DNA of 64,000 bases from Diplolepis rosae (GCA_030998225.1 JAPYXD010000698.1:4133001-4197000); one strand, 5' to 3'; shown: positions 1-10,115, counted from the first letter of the stretch. Made by a program: numbers and translations. The notes: generated by a model not told the origin, from the sequence alone.

Positions 1-454
1 GACTTTTAATAACTTTTTTGTTTTTTTAACAAATTTTCATGATTCTTTTTTCATTTTATTATGGAAAGCACTCTAGCTAAAAAAATAACTACAACAAATT
101 TTTTTTTTATATATTGGGATATTTTTTAATTCATTTTTTATTTTATTTGTAATTTTTTTTCAGCCATGTTACCTTATTTTCCATAGCCAAAAAGTTGCTA
201 CACATTGTAAGGAAAAAAATAAAAAATAATCATGGTAATTGGTTAAAAAAAAAAAAGTTATTCAAAGTCAAAAAATGTCAAAAAAATGTCAAAAGAATGC
301 CCAAAAACACCAAATTTTAAGTTTAAAAATACATAAAGGTGCTGGAATTTAAAAAAACAAAACATTTCTAAACAAAGGTACTAAACATAAAAAAAATTAT
401 ATGGAAGGTCTAAACTCAAAAAATAAAAATATTAAAGGTGGCGTATCTCCTTAA
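1..454. repeat. Partial TTAA-target foldback element, right arm
   Basis: AT-rich sequence that matches, in the same order, segments found at 6483-8967: a GTTGCTACACATTGTAAGG-like stretch, runs of AAAATGTCAAAA, and a final ATTAAAGGTGGCG segment ending in CTCC-TTAA at 451-454. It is the right part of the family described at 6483-8967; the left end lies outside the window. Confidence 0.6.
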
Positions 455-884
455 ATTGGAGCAATGATATTAAATTAATATTTAATTAATAGGGAATTAT
501 CTATAATTTTGACTTTTATCTCTATACATGTATATACTTACATGACGTAATGTAACTTATTCCTGTGTCAAGAATGTTAGCAAGTCTTCAAGGCAAAAAC
601 AGGAATAAATAAATGATTTCAATTGACTATGATTAATAAATTGAAAGCAACCTTAGTTATTTCGAATAATGAATATTTTCTGTAATGATCAAAAATTCAA
701 AATAAGGTACCAAAATTATAACAAAAACAGAAGCAATGAGATATTATAATGGCACCATTATTCTATGAATTATTCATTGGACAAAGCCACTGATTATGGA
801 CAATTTCAATGAATATTAAATGAGCCGATTAAGATAAAAAAAGAACCTGACTCAAATCGTGGTATTAAAATTGAATTATACATC
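455..884. other. Intergenic, nothing recognised
   Basis: AT-rich sequence between the repeat on the left and tRNA-Lys. No coding exon, TIR pair or tandem repeat was recognised. Confidence 0.5.
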
Positions 885-957
885 GCCCGGATAGCTCAGT
901 CGGTAGAGCATCAGACTTTTAATCTGAGGGTCCAGGGTTCAAGTCCCTGTTCGGGCG
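885..957 (+). tRNA. tRNA-Lys, anticodon TTT
   Basis: The 73-base gene folds into a standard cloverleaf. The acceptor stem is GCCCGGA (885-891) with TTCGGGC (950-956) and discriminator G957. The anticodon stem TCAGA/TCTGA encloses the loop CTTTTAA, with anticodon TTT at 918-920. Internal Pol III promoters are the A box TAGCTCAGTCGG and the B box GGTTCAAGTCC. A T5 run at 961-965 gives a Pol III terminator. The sequence matches, as far as I remember, the highly conserved metazoan tRNA-Lys(UUU), so it should decode AAA/AAG. There is no intron and no sign of decay. Confidence 0.97.
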
Positions 958-960
958 TAC

Positions 961-965
961 TTTTT
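961..965 (+). terminator. Pol III terminator of tRNA-Lys
   Basis: A run of five T residues begins three bases after the tRNA 3' end, the usual RNA polymerase III stop. Confidence 0.8.
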
Positions 966-1183
966 GTATATTTCAAAGACGTGACTTTCATGATACAAAT
1001 TTTTAAGAGGAGAAACGTAGTCACTCAATTTTTTTTTGAATTACTATTGTATATTTTTGAAATACATTTTAGAATGGAGATTGTAAATTCATCTATTTAA
1101 AAAATCTCTCAATTCTACTTAAGAACGTCTTAAATACGTTATGATCACGTTTTCTTCCGTAGAATTAGTTTTGCCATTATTGA

Positions 1184-1583
1184 TTAGGCGCCAGGTTCAA
1201 TAGAATATTTTCGAGGTCTCCCACTTTCATATTTACTTCCGTAATATGGGATATATTGACAAACTGCCTCCCAATCGGTTAACCACAAGCCTGTAATTAC
1301 TGTTGCAGCCCCATACAGTGCAATTGACGTTTTCCTGAGGACAAAGAACAAAGAACAAAGACAGATTAATAATAATGAATAAATTAATATGAAAAAATAG
1401 CATTATTACTAAAATTCTATAAAATGAAAAAAAGATCAAAGTAGTTGTGGTAACGAAGATACGAATAAATAAAGATTCTCTTTGACAGGTATTAAATGCA
1501 AATGTCGACATTATGTTGATTCACGATTTATTTTTTTGTGATAACTGTGAAACTAACCTCACGGCGAGGAAATATTTATTCAT
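1184..1583 (-). CDS. UQCR11: Complex III smallest subunit, UQCR11-like, two exons
   Basis: A two-exon gene for a 58-residue protein. Exon 1 is 1583-1558: ATG at 1583, in-frame TAG just upstream, donor AG|GTTAGT. Exon 2 is 1334-1184: acceptor after a long pyrimidine run ending CCTCAG, stop TAA at 1186-1184. Phase 2/1 joins into an AGG codon. One hydrophobic membrane segment (about residues 12-27, ALYGAATVITGLWL) is followed by TDW and then YIPYYGSKYE. That order, a glycine-rich helix, T-D-W, then (V/I)PY-x-x-GK-(F/Y), is the pattern of the 6.4 kDa subunit of the cytochrome bc1 complex (human UQCR11, 56 residues), a peripheral single-pass protein of the inner mitochondrial membrane. The N-terminus is shorter and the C-terminus longer than in the human protein. 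The family call rests on this pattern only; the gene structure is well supported by splice signals and length. Confidence 0.72.
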
Positions 1584-1589
1584 TGATAT

Positions 1590-2770
1590 TTCATTCTATA
1601 ATGGGTCTATGCTAACGTTTATCGAGATTGCTTTTAAATTTTGCATCTGCTTTATAGCTTTCGTACATAAAACTTTAACCTATTTTAAATCTAGTATTAG
1701 AAATTTTTCATTAATATTCTTTTTGTTTTAGATTAAAAATTTTATTTCGAAATCAAATGTACCGGAGTATCAAGAGTTTTATTTCTATGGAGATATATTT
1801 TTTGCCTCACACATATTTTTATTATTTTGCAACCAACCGTGATAATAATAATATTTATTAAATAAATAATAAAATAATTACCATGTATTGAATCGCTCCG
1901 AGAGTATATTTTTCTTGAATAAAAAATAGGGCAATTTGCTAACCATTTTTCATGAAATTTGAAAAATGCGCAATTTCTTCAGAACATTTACCAGTTCATA
2001 CATAACCTAAATTATTTAATTGATTAACAACGATTCAATTTTGTTTCTATAATTTGAATTTTTTGTTTTCAGTAGCTATAAACATTTATACATTACAAAG
2101 AAAAAAAAGCTCATCATCAAGGAACAGGAGCAGCACAAAAATTGCTCATTATGTAATAGTCATTACAGTCCTTGGCAAAGACCCATTGAATATTTTTTCT
2201 CGTGGCCCTGAAATGGACTTTTATCTGTTCTACACAGAGCTTAGCACTCTCAAATATCTCTTCGCTCATCTATCATCTCATAATTAAAGTTACGAGTTGG
2301 TTTTTTAAGATATAATATTTTTCTTCTTTAATCTCCAAATATAGTAACTATACTTATATCTATGGATCAACGACAACAGCTGATGAATTAAGTCCCATGC
2401 GTATAGATGTTTTCCCCACATTTTAAATTTTAATTTAAAATAAAGCGGGAAAATTTAGGGAAATGATTATAAAGCAGGAATAACAAGTTATGACAAAAGC
2501 GTTGAGTGTAGAAAGAAAAAAATTTTTATAATTCCCGCAGAAATACCGAGACACATAACCTCGTACATCACCTGTCGATATATTTCAGTACCTGCAGTGC
2601 GACACTACACAAAGATAGCGCTTCCAAAAATTCTGTCTTTTTTTTTTATAATCTTATCAATTTAATAAAATAATTTTTGTAGTTATTTCAATATTCGGAA
2701 CCCAATAAACCTGTCTTAGTGCTTCCCTGGCGAAAGTTTCTGATATAAAAATTCCTATCCGCCTGAATCC
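1590..2770. other. Intergenic, upstream of UQCR11-like gene
   Basis: This should contain the promoter and 5' UTR of the minus-strand UQCR11-like gene. No clear core promoter element was identified. Weak ORFs here lack codon structure or splice support. Confidence 0.4.
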
Positions 2771-2771
2771 T

Positions 2772-3145
2772 TTTTAATCCGAAGTCTGTATCCGAGCGAA
2801 TCAGTTTCATTCCGAGCGAATCCGTGGAAAAAAGCGAAACCTAATTCGGATTGAAACTTCGGATTCATTCGGTTCAAAAACTTTCTTCGGATGAGCCTCG
2901 GATTCATTCGGATTCATTCATTTCAAAAACTGTCTTCGGCTGAGCCTTAAATTTATTCGCATTGAATTTTTGGGTTCATTCGGTTTGGAAACTTTATTCG
3001 GATGAGCCTCGGATTCATTCGGATTGAATGTTCGGATTCATTTGGTTTGAAACCTTTGTTCGGATATGCCTCGAATTCATTCGGATTCGTTCGGTTTGAA
3101 GTAAGTTCTACGGATGAGTCACAGATTCATGCGGATTGAAAACTT
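2772..3145. repeat. Degenerate minisatellite, CGGATTCATTCGG units
   Basis: About six diverged tandem units of roughly 50-63 bp. Landmarks are repeats of TTCGGATGAGCCTCGG-like sequence (about 2882, 2935, 2997, 3059, 3110), each followed by ATTCATTCGGATT and a TTTGAAAACTTT-like spacer. TTCGGA steps recur every 10-20 bp, giving a sub-periodicity. It is not coding. Confidence 0.8.
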
Positions 3146-3283
3146 GGACGATCCTTACCACCTTTTATTATGTGCTTTAAATTTTCAAGTACATATATTG
3201 TATTAGAAACAAAAAAAGTTATCTTACATGGTTCAATTAACCTATAAATTTGGTCACGTGACCCGGTTGATCCGTGGCCTTAA
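3146..3283. repeat. Arm of E-box TTAA element (CACGTG family)
   Basis: One arm of a dispersed family: TTATTATGTGCTTTAAATTT, then AAAAAAAGTTATCTTACATG, then TTTGGTCACGTGACCCGGTT, ending GATCCGTGGCC-TTAA. The same arm in reverse occurs at 6703-6850 and 7164-7318. Confidence 0.75.
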
Positions 3284-3880
3284 TGAATATATAAAATATT
3301 TTACAGTCAGAGAGACTAAATAAAAGTATATTTATTTTGAAAAGTGTTTAGTTGGAGTTATGTTGGTGAAAAAAGAAAGAAAGCAGGAAATAAAGGAGGG
3401 TTTTTCCTTTGTTTGATGATCGTTCTTACTTAGGCTAGTAGCCTGACAGGTCGATGTTCGAGGGTGGAAGTAATTTTGATGGAAGGAACTGTCACATTAA
3501 TTTAGACCTTTCCTCTGAACATCAAAAATACATTTGCACATATAAGTGATAGTTTTCAAACTAACCTAAAAGAGACACTTAACAACTCTACTTCTCTATT
3601 TTTTTCAAACAATCAGGCTTCAAACATTTATTACACAAGTATGTAGAGTTACAAATTTTTGTATTCAATTTAATATAAAAGTATATTAAATCATTTGCAT
3701 ATACAGTATGTGAAATTTGATATTCATTAAAGTATCAATAAAACATGATATTTTCTCGATTATAAGTAGGACTTATATCGACCTTTTAATAATAATTTCC
3801 AATCGTTGTTGAGGTTATAAATTGAATTTAGGGTCCAGAAATAACACAGTGACACAAACAAAAGAAGTTGGATCTCCGAC
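3284..3880. other. Intergenic, nothing recognised
   Basis: AT-rich sequence with no recognisable exon. Near 3827 there is a short TTTAGGGTCCAGAAATAACA segment also seen near 14967 and 31676, so part of it is repeat-derived. Confidence 0.35.
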
Positions 3881-3884
3881 GGAC

Positions 3885-5165
3885 TCGACTAGTGAATTCC
3901 TATGTATTTTGAGCCGCTGAATCCAAATCTGCGGTCGAAATTTGAAAGTTAGCTTCCATTTTTAACATAACCTCAAACAACGTACTTTTTTGTACTATTT
4001 CGCTGTAGTAAACAAAACGCTAGCTAGATTCGCAATACTATCGATGAATTAAAATCTATCAGACCAAAATATTCAAGAATTCACTACACTGAAAAAATTT
4101 CGGTGCACCGGTTGCACCTATAGGGACAGCAGCAGCGCCAAACGCTGTGGTAAATCTTATACCTCAGTTCGGGACAGCTGATGCCCCGTTTCCGCACAGC
4201 AAATGCACTCGACCGGCACAATGAGGGAACGCGTTGTTCTTATAGTGATATAATGATATAGTGATGGATATTTTTATAACAAAAAACCATTTTGAGGAGT
4301 TGAAAGGGGTATTTGAATGCAAGTGTACAATTTTAACTTGATTGTAAGCTTTGTAAATATGTTTATTATATGTAACCTATAAATTCCTTAAGCAAAAATA
4401 GTGACTTAACCTCTTCATTGCATGTGAAGAGGTTTAAGAAATAAATGGCACATTATTAGATTCATTATATGCTTCGTGCATATATTGAAGCTTATAATAA
4501 ACTAGTTTTATGTCTTGTATTTACTTGACGTGCAAATAAAATTGATTCAAAGTACATCTAAATGTCGGAAGCAGAAAAAAAAAGTATTTTTCTAAGACTA
4601 AGACTAAAGTTGAGAAAATAAAAATAACCCTTAGTAAGTTTATTAACAATTTAATAAATTCTAATTTAAAAAAAGAACAAATTGGTTAACAATTAAAAAC
4701 TGTAAATTTTTTGAATGTATAGTAAATTTCACCTTTACATGGTGCAACTACTGACACAGTTTCGGCACACGAGCTGTATCACACATAAGGGACAACATTT
4801 GCCCCTTATTTTCGCGCATCTGTACGCCCGAAATCTGTGCAACGGTTGCTTCGAATCTGCAGTGTAGTCGGCGTACTGCAGGTGGCTGTGCAGATTACAT
4901 AACCTTATGACTTCATCTCGGAAAAGTGCGGTTGCTTTGGCAAACCAGGCTGGTCAATTTATATATATTTTGAATCCCTGAATCCGAATATGGAATTAAA
5001 ATTCGGAGATTAGCCCTCATTTACAACATAACCTCAAAAAACCTACGCTTTTTGTACTTTTGCGGTTTGATAAAAAGACGCGAGATATATTTGCAATTCT
5101 ATCCATACATTCGAATCCATTACAGCAAAATATATAAAAATCTATTAATTAGTAATTACAAAAAA
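3885..5165. repeat. Direct repeats (~220 bp) flanking a ~790-bp TIR segment
   Basis: Sequence 3885-4110 is repeated in the same orientation, diverged, at 4945-5165. Shared blocks include TTTTGA-CC-CTGAATCC-AAT, then CATAACCTCAAA followed by CTTTTTGTACT, then a GCAAT-CTATC block. Between them lies an element bounded by inverted ACTACACTG (4081-4089) and CAGTGTAGT (about 4859-4867), with GTTGCAC-like subterminal matches. The direct repeats could be LTR-like or a tandem duplication later split by a MITE; I favour the latter because no LTR termini or coding sequence are visible. Confidence 0.5.
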
Positions 5166-5186
5166 GTCTAAATTTGTTCCTGATGC

Positions 5187-5290
5187 ACTCAGAGAAAATA
5201 TTTGATTGAATCAAAGAAAATTGTTTATTCAAATAAAATAAAATTTGTTTGATTCAAACAAAGAATCTTTAAAATAAAGAAAAATTTATT
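5187..5290. repeat. Partial MITE, CACTCAGAAAA terminus
   Basis: It begins CACTCAGAGAAAATATTTGA and continues with TTGATTCAAACAAAGAA-type palindromes, as in the complete element at 14039-14423. Only the left half is recognisable. Confidence 0.65.
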
Positions 5291-5319
5291 CATGTTAAAT
5301 AAATTCCTGCTAAATAAAA

Positions 5320-5457
5320 GTTAACAGACGTACTTTATTGTCTTTTGTTACGTTTTTCAAATATTCATAAAGATCGTTTGTGAATTGAAAAATTTAGCTT
5401 ACATGAACGAATTAATATATAATTTAGTCACGTGGTCCGATTGATCCATGAGCTTAA
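5320..5457. repeat. Arm of E-box TTAA element
   Basis: TTAACAGACGTACTTTATTG leads to GTCACGTGGTCCGATTGATC and ends CATGAGC-TTAA at 5454-5457. It is homologous to the right arms at 16170-16236 and 63440-63505. Confidence 0.65.
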
Positions 5458-5459
5458 AT

Positions 5460-6482
5460 TTAAAATGCTAAATGTTTAGTCTAATATACAATGGACCATT
5501 ATCAATAAAAATATAAAAAACATTTTGATATTTATAGAAGAAAAAATACTGATCCACATTTAGTTTCTTTACTATAATACGCGATGATCTAGGCAGCAAT
5601 AATATTAGGACTTTTTTCTGTGACCCGTATGTCAAAAGCATTGAACCTGCAGATGACGTTTCTGATATCATAGTTTTGTTTAATCAAGGACAGTCCAACG
5701 GTCGTGTTTCCTCCTTACAGAAAACAATAAAACGAGATTAAAGTGGCAAAGATCAGGCTTCTGAAACTTCAAGAGAATCGTAATAAAAATTTCTTTTCGA
5801 AAAGTTTGATTTCACAAAAAATAAAACATACGTCGAGCAAAAAAAGTTGGCAGTAGCTGAAGGAATGGTATCCCGAAGGTTGAATCCAACTAGCAGACAG
5901 CTTGGTGCCAGCGACGATTGCATGTTCTCCCTCTTCTCTCCCTTTACTTGTCAATGCCTGCTCACTCACGCACACACACACTCCCTCTCTCTCTCTCCCT
6001 CTTTTCTTTTCTTTGTATGCACTGCTTAACCGCATATCTCTCTTTTACCTCTTCTCAACTTCCTTATTTAAACCCCTATTACTATAATGTTTATCTTTTT
6101 ATCTTCTTTCCCCTTGATGCTAAGCTTCATGACTTTATATCTCTATGATTTAGTTTCCTTCTCTTATTTTCAGGTCTGGAGGTCAAGTAAAGAGGAGACA
6201 CACTCTTGACTTACGCAACCTCACTGACTATGTAATTATCACCAAGACATAAGTTGTATTGTATTATATCACATCAAGGCGAGGCACCACAATGCGGAAA
6301 AGTATCACATTAGGGCCCTTAAAAAGTATAATTGATATGGAACCGATTAATATGCCTTTGTTATGCGCACTAGCAACATATTTATATCCAAACCCAACTA
6401 GGAAAAATAATTTCGAAAAACACTTGATTCAATATTTTAAAAATGTGCTGTGTTTCCATGGTCTCTTCTTAACTGAAACATA
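5460..6482. other. Intergenic with CA/CT low-complexity tract
   Basis: Contains an imperfect (CA)n-(CT)n tract at about 5967-6003 that creates overlapping spurious ORFs in several frames. No exon or transposon terminus was recognised. Confidence 0.4.
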
Positions 6483-6702
6483 TTAAGGGGATCCGCCACC
6501 TTTAATATTTTCATTTTTTATGTTTAGTACTTTTATTTAAAAAGATTTTGGACTTTTTTTAAAAATTCCAGAACGTTTATGTATTTTTAAACCAAAATTC
6601 TTGAGTTTTTTGGGCATTTTTAGACTTTGAATAACTTTTATGTTTTTTAATCATTTGTCACGATTCATTTTTTATTTTGTTCCTTACTTATTCCTATGTC
6701 TA

Positions 6703-6850
6703 TGCCATGGATCAACCGGGTCACGTGACAAAATTTATAGGTTAATCGAACCATGTAAGATAACATTTTTTGTTTCTAATACAATATATCTACTTGAAAA
6801 TTTAAAGCACGTAATAAAAGGCGGTGAGGATCGTCAGTTAACTTTGTTTT
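6703..6850. repeat. E-box TTAA element arm, nested
   Basis: CCATGGATCAACCGGGTCAC, then GTGAC, then AGATAAC...CGTAATAAAAGGCGGTGAGG. Homologous to 7164-7318 in the same orientation; only one arm is present. Confidence 0.7.
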
Positions 6851-7163
6851 AGTAAAAAATTTGAGTTTTTTGGGCATTTTTTTGACATTTTTTGACATTT
6901 TTTGACTTTAAATAACTTTTTTTTCTTTAACCAATTGTCATGATTTTTTTTATTTTCTTCCGTACAATGTGTGGCAACTTTTTGGGTATAGAAAATGAGG
7001 TGAAGTGACTGACAAAAGTTACAAATAAAATAAAATAAAAAATATCCCAATATATAAAAAAAAAAATTTGTAGTTATTTTTTTTTAGCTAGAGTGTTTTC
7101 CATACCCAAAAAGTTGCTATACACTATAAGGAACAAAATAAAAAAAGAATCATGACAATTGGT

Positions 7164-7318
7164 TAAGGCTATGGATCAACCGGGTCACGTGACCAAATTT
7201 ATAGGTTAATCGAACGATGTAAGATAACTTTTTTTGTTTCTAATATATCTACTTGAAACTTTGAAGCACGTAATAAAAGGCGGTGAGGATCGTCTGTTAA
7301 CTTTGTTTTAATAAAAAA
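7164..7318. repeat. E-box TTAA element arm, nested
   Basis: Starts TTAAGGCTATGGATCAACC and carries TCACGTGACC; about 90% like 6703-6850. It interrupts the arm of the large TTAA foldback element. Confidence 0.7.
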
Positions 7319-7473
7319 CATAAAAGTTATTTAAAGTAAAAAAAAGTCAAAAAATGGCAAGAAAATGACCAAAAAACTCAAAATTTTTAGTTTAAAAATA
7401 CATAAAGTTGCTGAAATTTTTGAAAAACCCCAAAACCTTTCTAAATGAAGGTACTAAACATAAAAAATAAAAA

Positions 7474-8942
7474 TCTGCCCGCTTAGCGGGCACATTCTCA
7501 TCGCGCGCTCCGCGCGCAGCTCGCTTCGCTCGCAAGTTTGAGCGCGCCTAGGGCGCGCGATTCGATCGTCGCGCTTCGCGCTCCGTAATACTCGATTGTC
7601 GCGCTGCGCGCTCCGGAATTTTTGAACGTCGCGCTTCGCGCTCCGTTCTTTCTGGACCTCGCGCTTCGCATACATTTAAGTTTATTTCTTATATTTTGAT
7701 ACTGAAGCTCAAACCAATTTTATAATAATATTACAGATGATGTGAATTACACATTTTCTCAAAGCCACTGAATTTCTTTTTGAATTTAAGCGAAACAGGA
7801 AATTCAATTTACTTAAGGCTCTATCGGCCTTAAGGAACACATTCTCATCATGACACTCGCGCTTCGCGCTCGATTTTCTGTATACATTTCAGTATAACTT
7901 TTTAATAAATTACATGATTAAAAGAATTTACTTTCTTCGAAATATCTAAAAAGGAAAAACAATCGTAGACTTTATTTAAGGAAACGATTTTGCAGAACAA
8001 CGCTTATTTCGTATCTCACATATTTTGGTGAAAAAAATCGAATTTTTTCAATATTAAAAATCAAAACATAAAATATACATCCTGTCCCGAAATTTCTATA
8101 TCAGAATTTGTAGACCTCATTTAGGCAAACAATTTTCCATCTAAATGTTTTTTTTGTATCTCACATATTTTGTCTAAAAAATGGAATTTTTTCATTTTTA
8201 TCGTATTTTTTGGAATTGAAACGAAAAATATATCTTTTATCAGAAACTGTGTCAGACAAAATTTGTAGATCTTTTTGAAACGAACAACTTTGTATTCTTA
8301 CGTTTTTTTGGTATTTCCAATATTATTGTTAAAAAATTGAATTTTGGATTTTCAATAGTTTTTTTTTTAATTAAAAAGAAAAATATGCATCTTATGAAAA
8401 AATGTTATAATTCAAATTTGTAGGTCTTTATGTAGAAAATAATATTGTATCATAACGTTTTTTCGTATCTCGTATAATTTAACTGGAAAATGGAATTTTG
8501 ATATTGACTTTTTTCGAATTTGAATATGCTGTAACATTTCTAATTTTGATTTAATAAAAAAATGTTATAAGGATAATTTGTAGAGATTTATGAGCACTAT
8601 CAAAAACCAGGATTGGAATTTTTGATTTTTTCAAAAAATTATTTTCAAAAACACAAAAGTAGTGCTCCATCCCTCAATTTTGATTGGATGTGGCTGGTTA
8701 ACGAACTTGTCCTTACTTTTTCGGTTCCGATAAAGTGTACCAAAGCTCAATTCAATCTGATAATTCTATCGAGAGTTATGCCGCACACGACCTACAGACA
8801 GACAGACAGACAGACAGACACTTTCGTAAAAACCATTTTTTCTGACTCAGGGGGTCTCAAAACGTAAAGATTTGATGAAAATTTCGAAAGTCATTTTTCA
8901 CATAAAACCAATACCTTCTCATCCATGATGAGAATGTAAAAA
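7474..8942. mobile_element. Helitron/Helentron-like non-autonomous element, copy A
   Basis: The longest copy of a three-copy family. It starts A|TCTGCCCGC, giving a 5' TC. The hairpin GCCCGCTTAGCGGGC (7477-7491) is followed by CACATTCTCATC. A CpG-rich array of GCGCTTCGCGC palindromes runs to about 7672. A core of four to five degenerate ~155-bp units follows (7963-8640). A (ACAG)n tract lies at 8794-8820. The 3' hairpin is TTCTCATC-CAT-GATGAGAA (8917-8935), ending GTAAAAA|T. The flanks show insertion between A and T without target duplication. That combination (5' TC, A|T insertion, GTCT-type microsatellite, 3' stem-loop) resembles Helitron/Helentron-derived elements such as DINE-1/HINE. The 3' end lacks a clean CTRR, so the assignment is an inference. 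The ~80-residue ORF at 8613-8867 recurs in all copies and is not a convincing gene. Confidence 0.65.
7477..7672. repeat. CpG-rich array of short palindromes
   Basis: A ~200-bp island in very AT-rich DNA. It holds GCCCGCTTAGCGGGC, GCGCGCTCCGCGCGC, GCTCGCTTCGCTCGC, GCGCGCCTAGGGCGCGC and then four GTCGCGCTTCGCGCTCC-like units about 32-36 bp apart. Each unit can fold into a tiny hairpin. It belongs to the 5' part of the Helitron-like element; copy C keeps a shorter version at 20237-20322. Confidence 0.85.
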
Positions 8943-8967
8943 TATTAAAGGTGGCGGATCCCTTTAA

Positions 8968-9965
8968 GCATTAGTTATTTTCTTCTCATGAAAGTTTACA
9001 AAATCATTTTTTATTATTTGTATTCTTTTATAACTTTAGAGTAGGAATATTGTGTTCAGACACCTTGTCTTTACTGGAATGACTCAGATGTATGTAGTAA
9101 AGTCAGGTAAAGTCATACTCAAGAGAAAATGCCTTGAGGAATTGTAAATATAGCTGTTCTCATTGTAGACACAAAGAAGTAAATATTTCCTTCATATTTA
9201 CTTGTCTGTCGCAATTTGACAATCGCATGACTTTTATCCAGTTTATTTCCATCTAGCCGGTCACTTTATTGAAACCGATTTAAAAAGAAGCTCAATCTTG
9301 AATTCTTACCTTCTATCATTTATAAAGTATTACCCCACAATAAAAAAATTGTTTAATTCAACTATATTATTTATTCTGCTCAATTTGATTAATTTTGGAA
9401 AGTTGTTTCAAGCTAAAAAATTTTGCTTGGAAAGACCAAAATCAACAGTTTTTATTGAAAGTTTTGGTTGGTTGGAAAGCGTTCGGGTGATTCGACTAAA
9501 ACATTTGGTTTACTAAGTCACAAAGTGGTTTAATTAAACAAAACATTTGTTGCCCGCCAACAAATTTTATATTCACTACAAATTTAGTTAAATAAATCAA
9601 ATATTTGTTTGATTCAAAAGCACGTTTTAGTTAATTTATCTTAATATTTCATCTGCGCAATTTCTTCTTGCAGAATAGGAGTTAACTAAAATATATTATT
9701 GCACATAAATGGAAATTTTTTAATCATAATGTCGTAAGCAGTAAAAGTGGAATCATTTTTATTGATGTTGTTCGAATACTACAAATGTTTTCCCCAATAT
9801 TTAATCACTTTATCTTTAACCAATTTTTACTTAATTTGTCGCAAGTTTATTAATTCTCGTATTTAATGTTATTATTGACAAATTCTTTTGCAAGGAAAAT
9901 TTCTGTGATAAAAATCCTTCTAAAATTTAAGCAAACTCCATAAAATTTTCTTCCATTCCTTCAAT
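8968..9965. other. Intergenic, AT-rich
   Basis: No gene seen. The part from about 9330 to 9650 is rich in CAAATTTGTTTGATT-like words and may be a decayed MITE. Confidence 0.35.
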
Positions 9966-9974
9966 TCTTTTTTC

Positions 9975-10115
9975 TACTAGCGGGCCATAAAGTGGATTTT
10001 ATTGCCCAGCGCGAGACAAACAAATCCATTTTTTGACCCACTCGTAAAAAAAATCATGTGCGACACGGAAAAAACATTAATTTTACTCGTGTGGTTGTTA
10101 CCCTCGCTTTGCTTG
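9975..10115. repeat. Dispersed repeat, CTACTAGCGGGCCATAAAGT family
   Basis: Starts TTCTACTAGCGGGCCATAAA. It shares ACAAATCCATT-TTTGACCC, TCATGTGCGACACGG and GTGTGGTTGTTACCCTCGCTT with an inverted copy at 16845-17030 and a partial copy at 12362-12490. No ends or coding potential were recognised. Confidence 0.6.

Larger units (their letters stand above)
6483..8967. mobile_element. Large TTAA foldback element carrying nested insertions
   Basis: The left end TTAA-GGGGATCCGCCACC (6483-6500) and right end GGTGGCGGATCCCT-TTAA (8950-8967) are inverted repeats with one mismatch, inside matching TTAA duplications. The inverted arms continue inward: TTTAATATTTTCATTTTTTA, then TTTAGTACTTT, then a GTTGCTA(C/T)ACA segment. 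Three later insertions sit inside: E-box arms at about 6703-6850 and 7164-7318, and the Helitron-like element at 7474-8942, which splits the sequence AAAAATATTAAAGG seen intact at 426-439. TTAA duplication suggests a piggyBac- or Kolobok-type transposase in trans, but no coding sequence is present. Confidence 0.7.

Noticed and set aside
5967..6003. CA/CT tract as a coding region in three overlapping frames
   Set aside because: Simple-sequence DNA is open in several frames at once; no gene features.
8613..8867. Open frame of ~80 codons conserved in three places (also 12039-12254, 21288-21512)
   Set aside because: The conservation equals that of the whole repeat DNA. The frame runs into the (ACAG)n tract, and there is no domain or codon bias. 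It is a by-product of the Helitron-like family.
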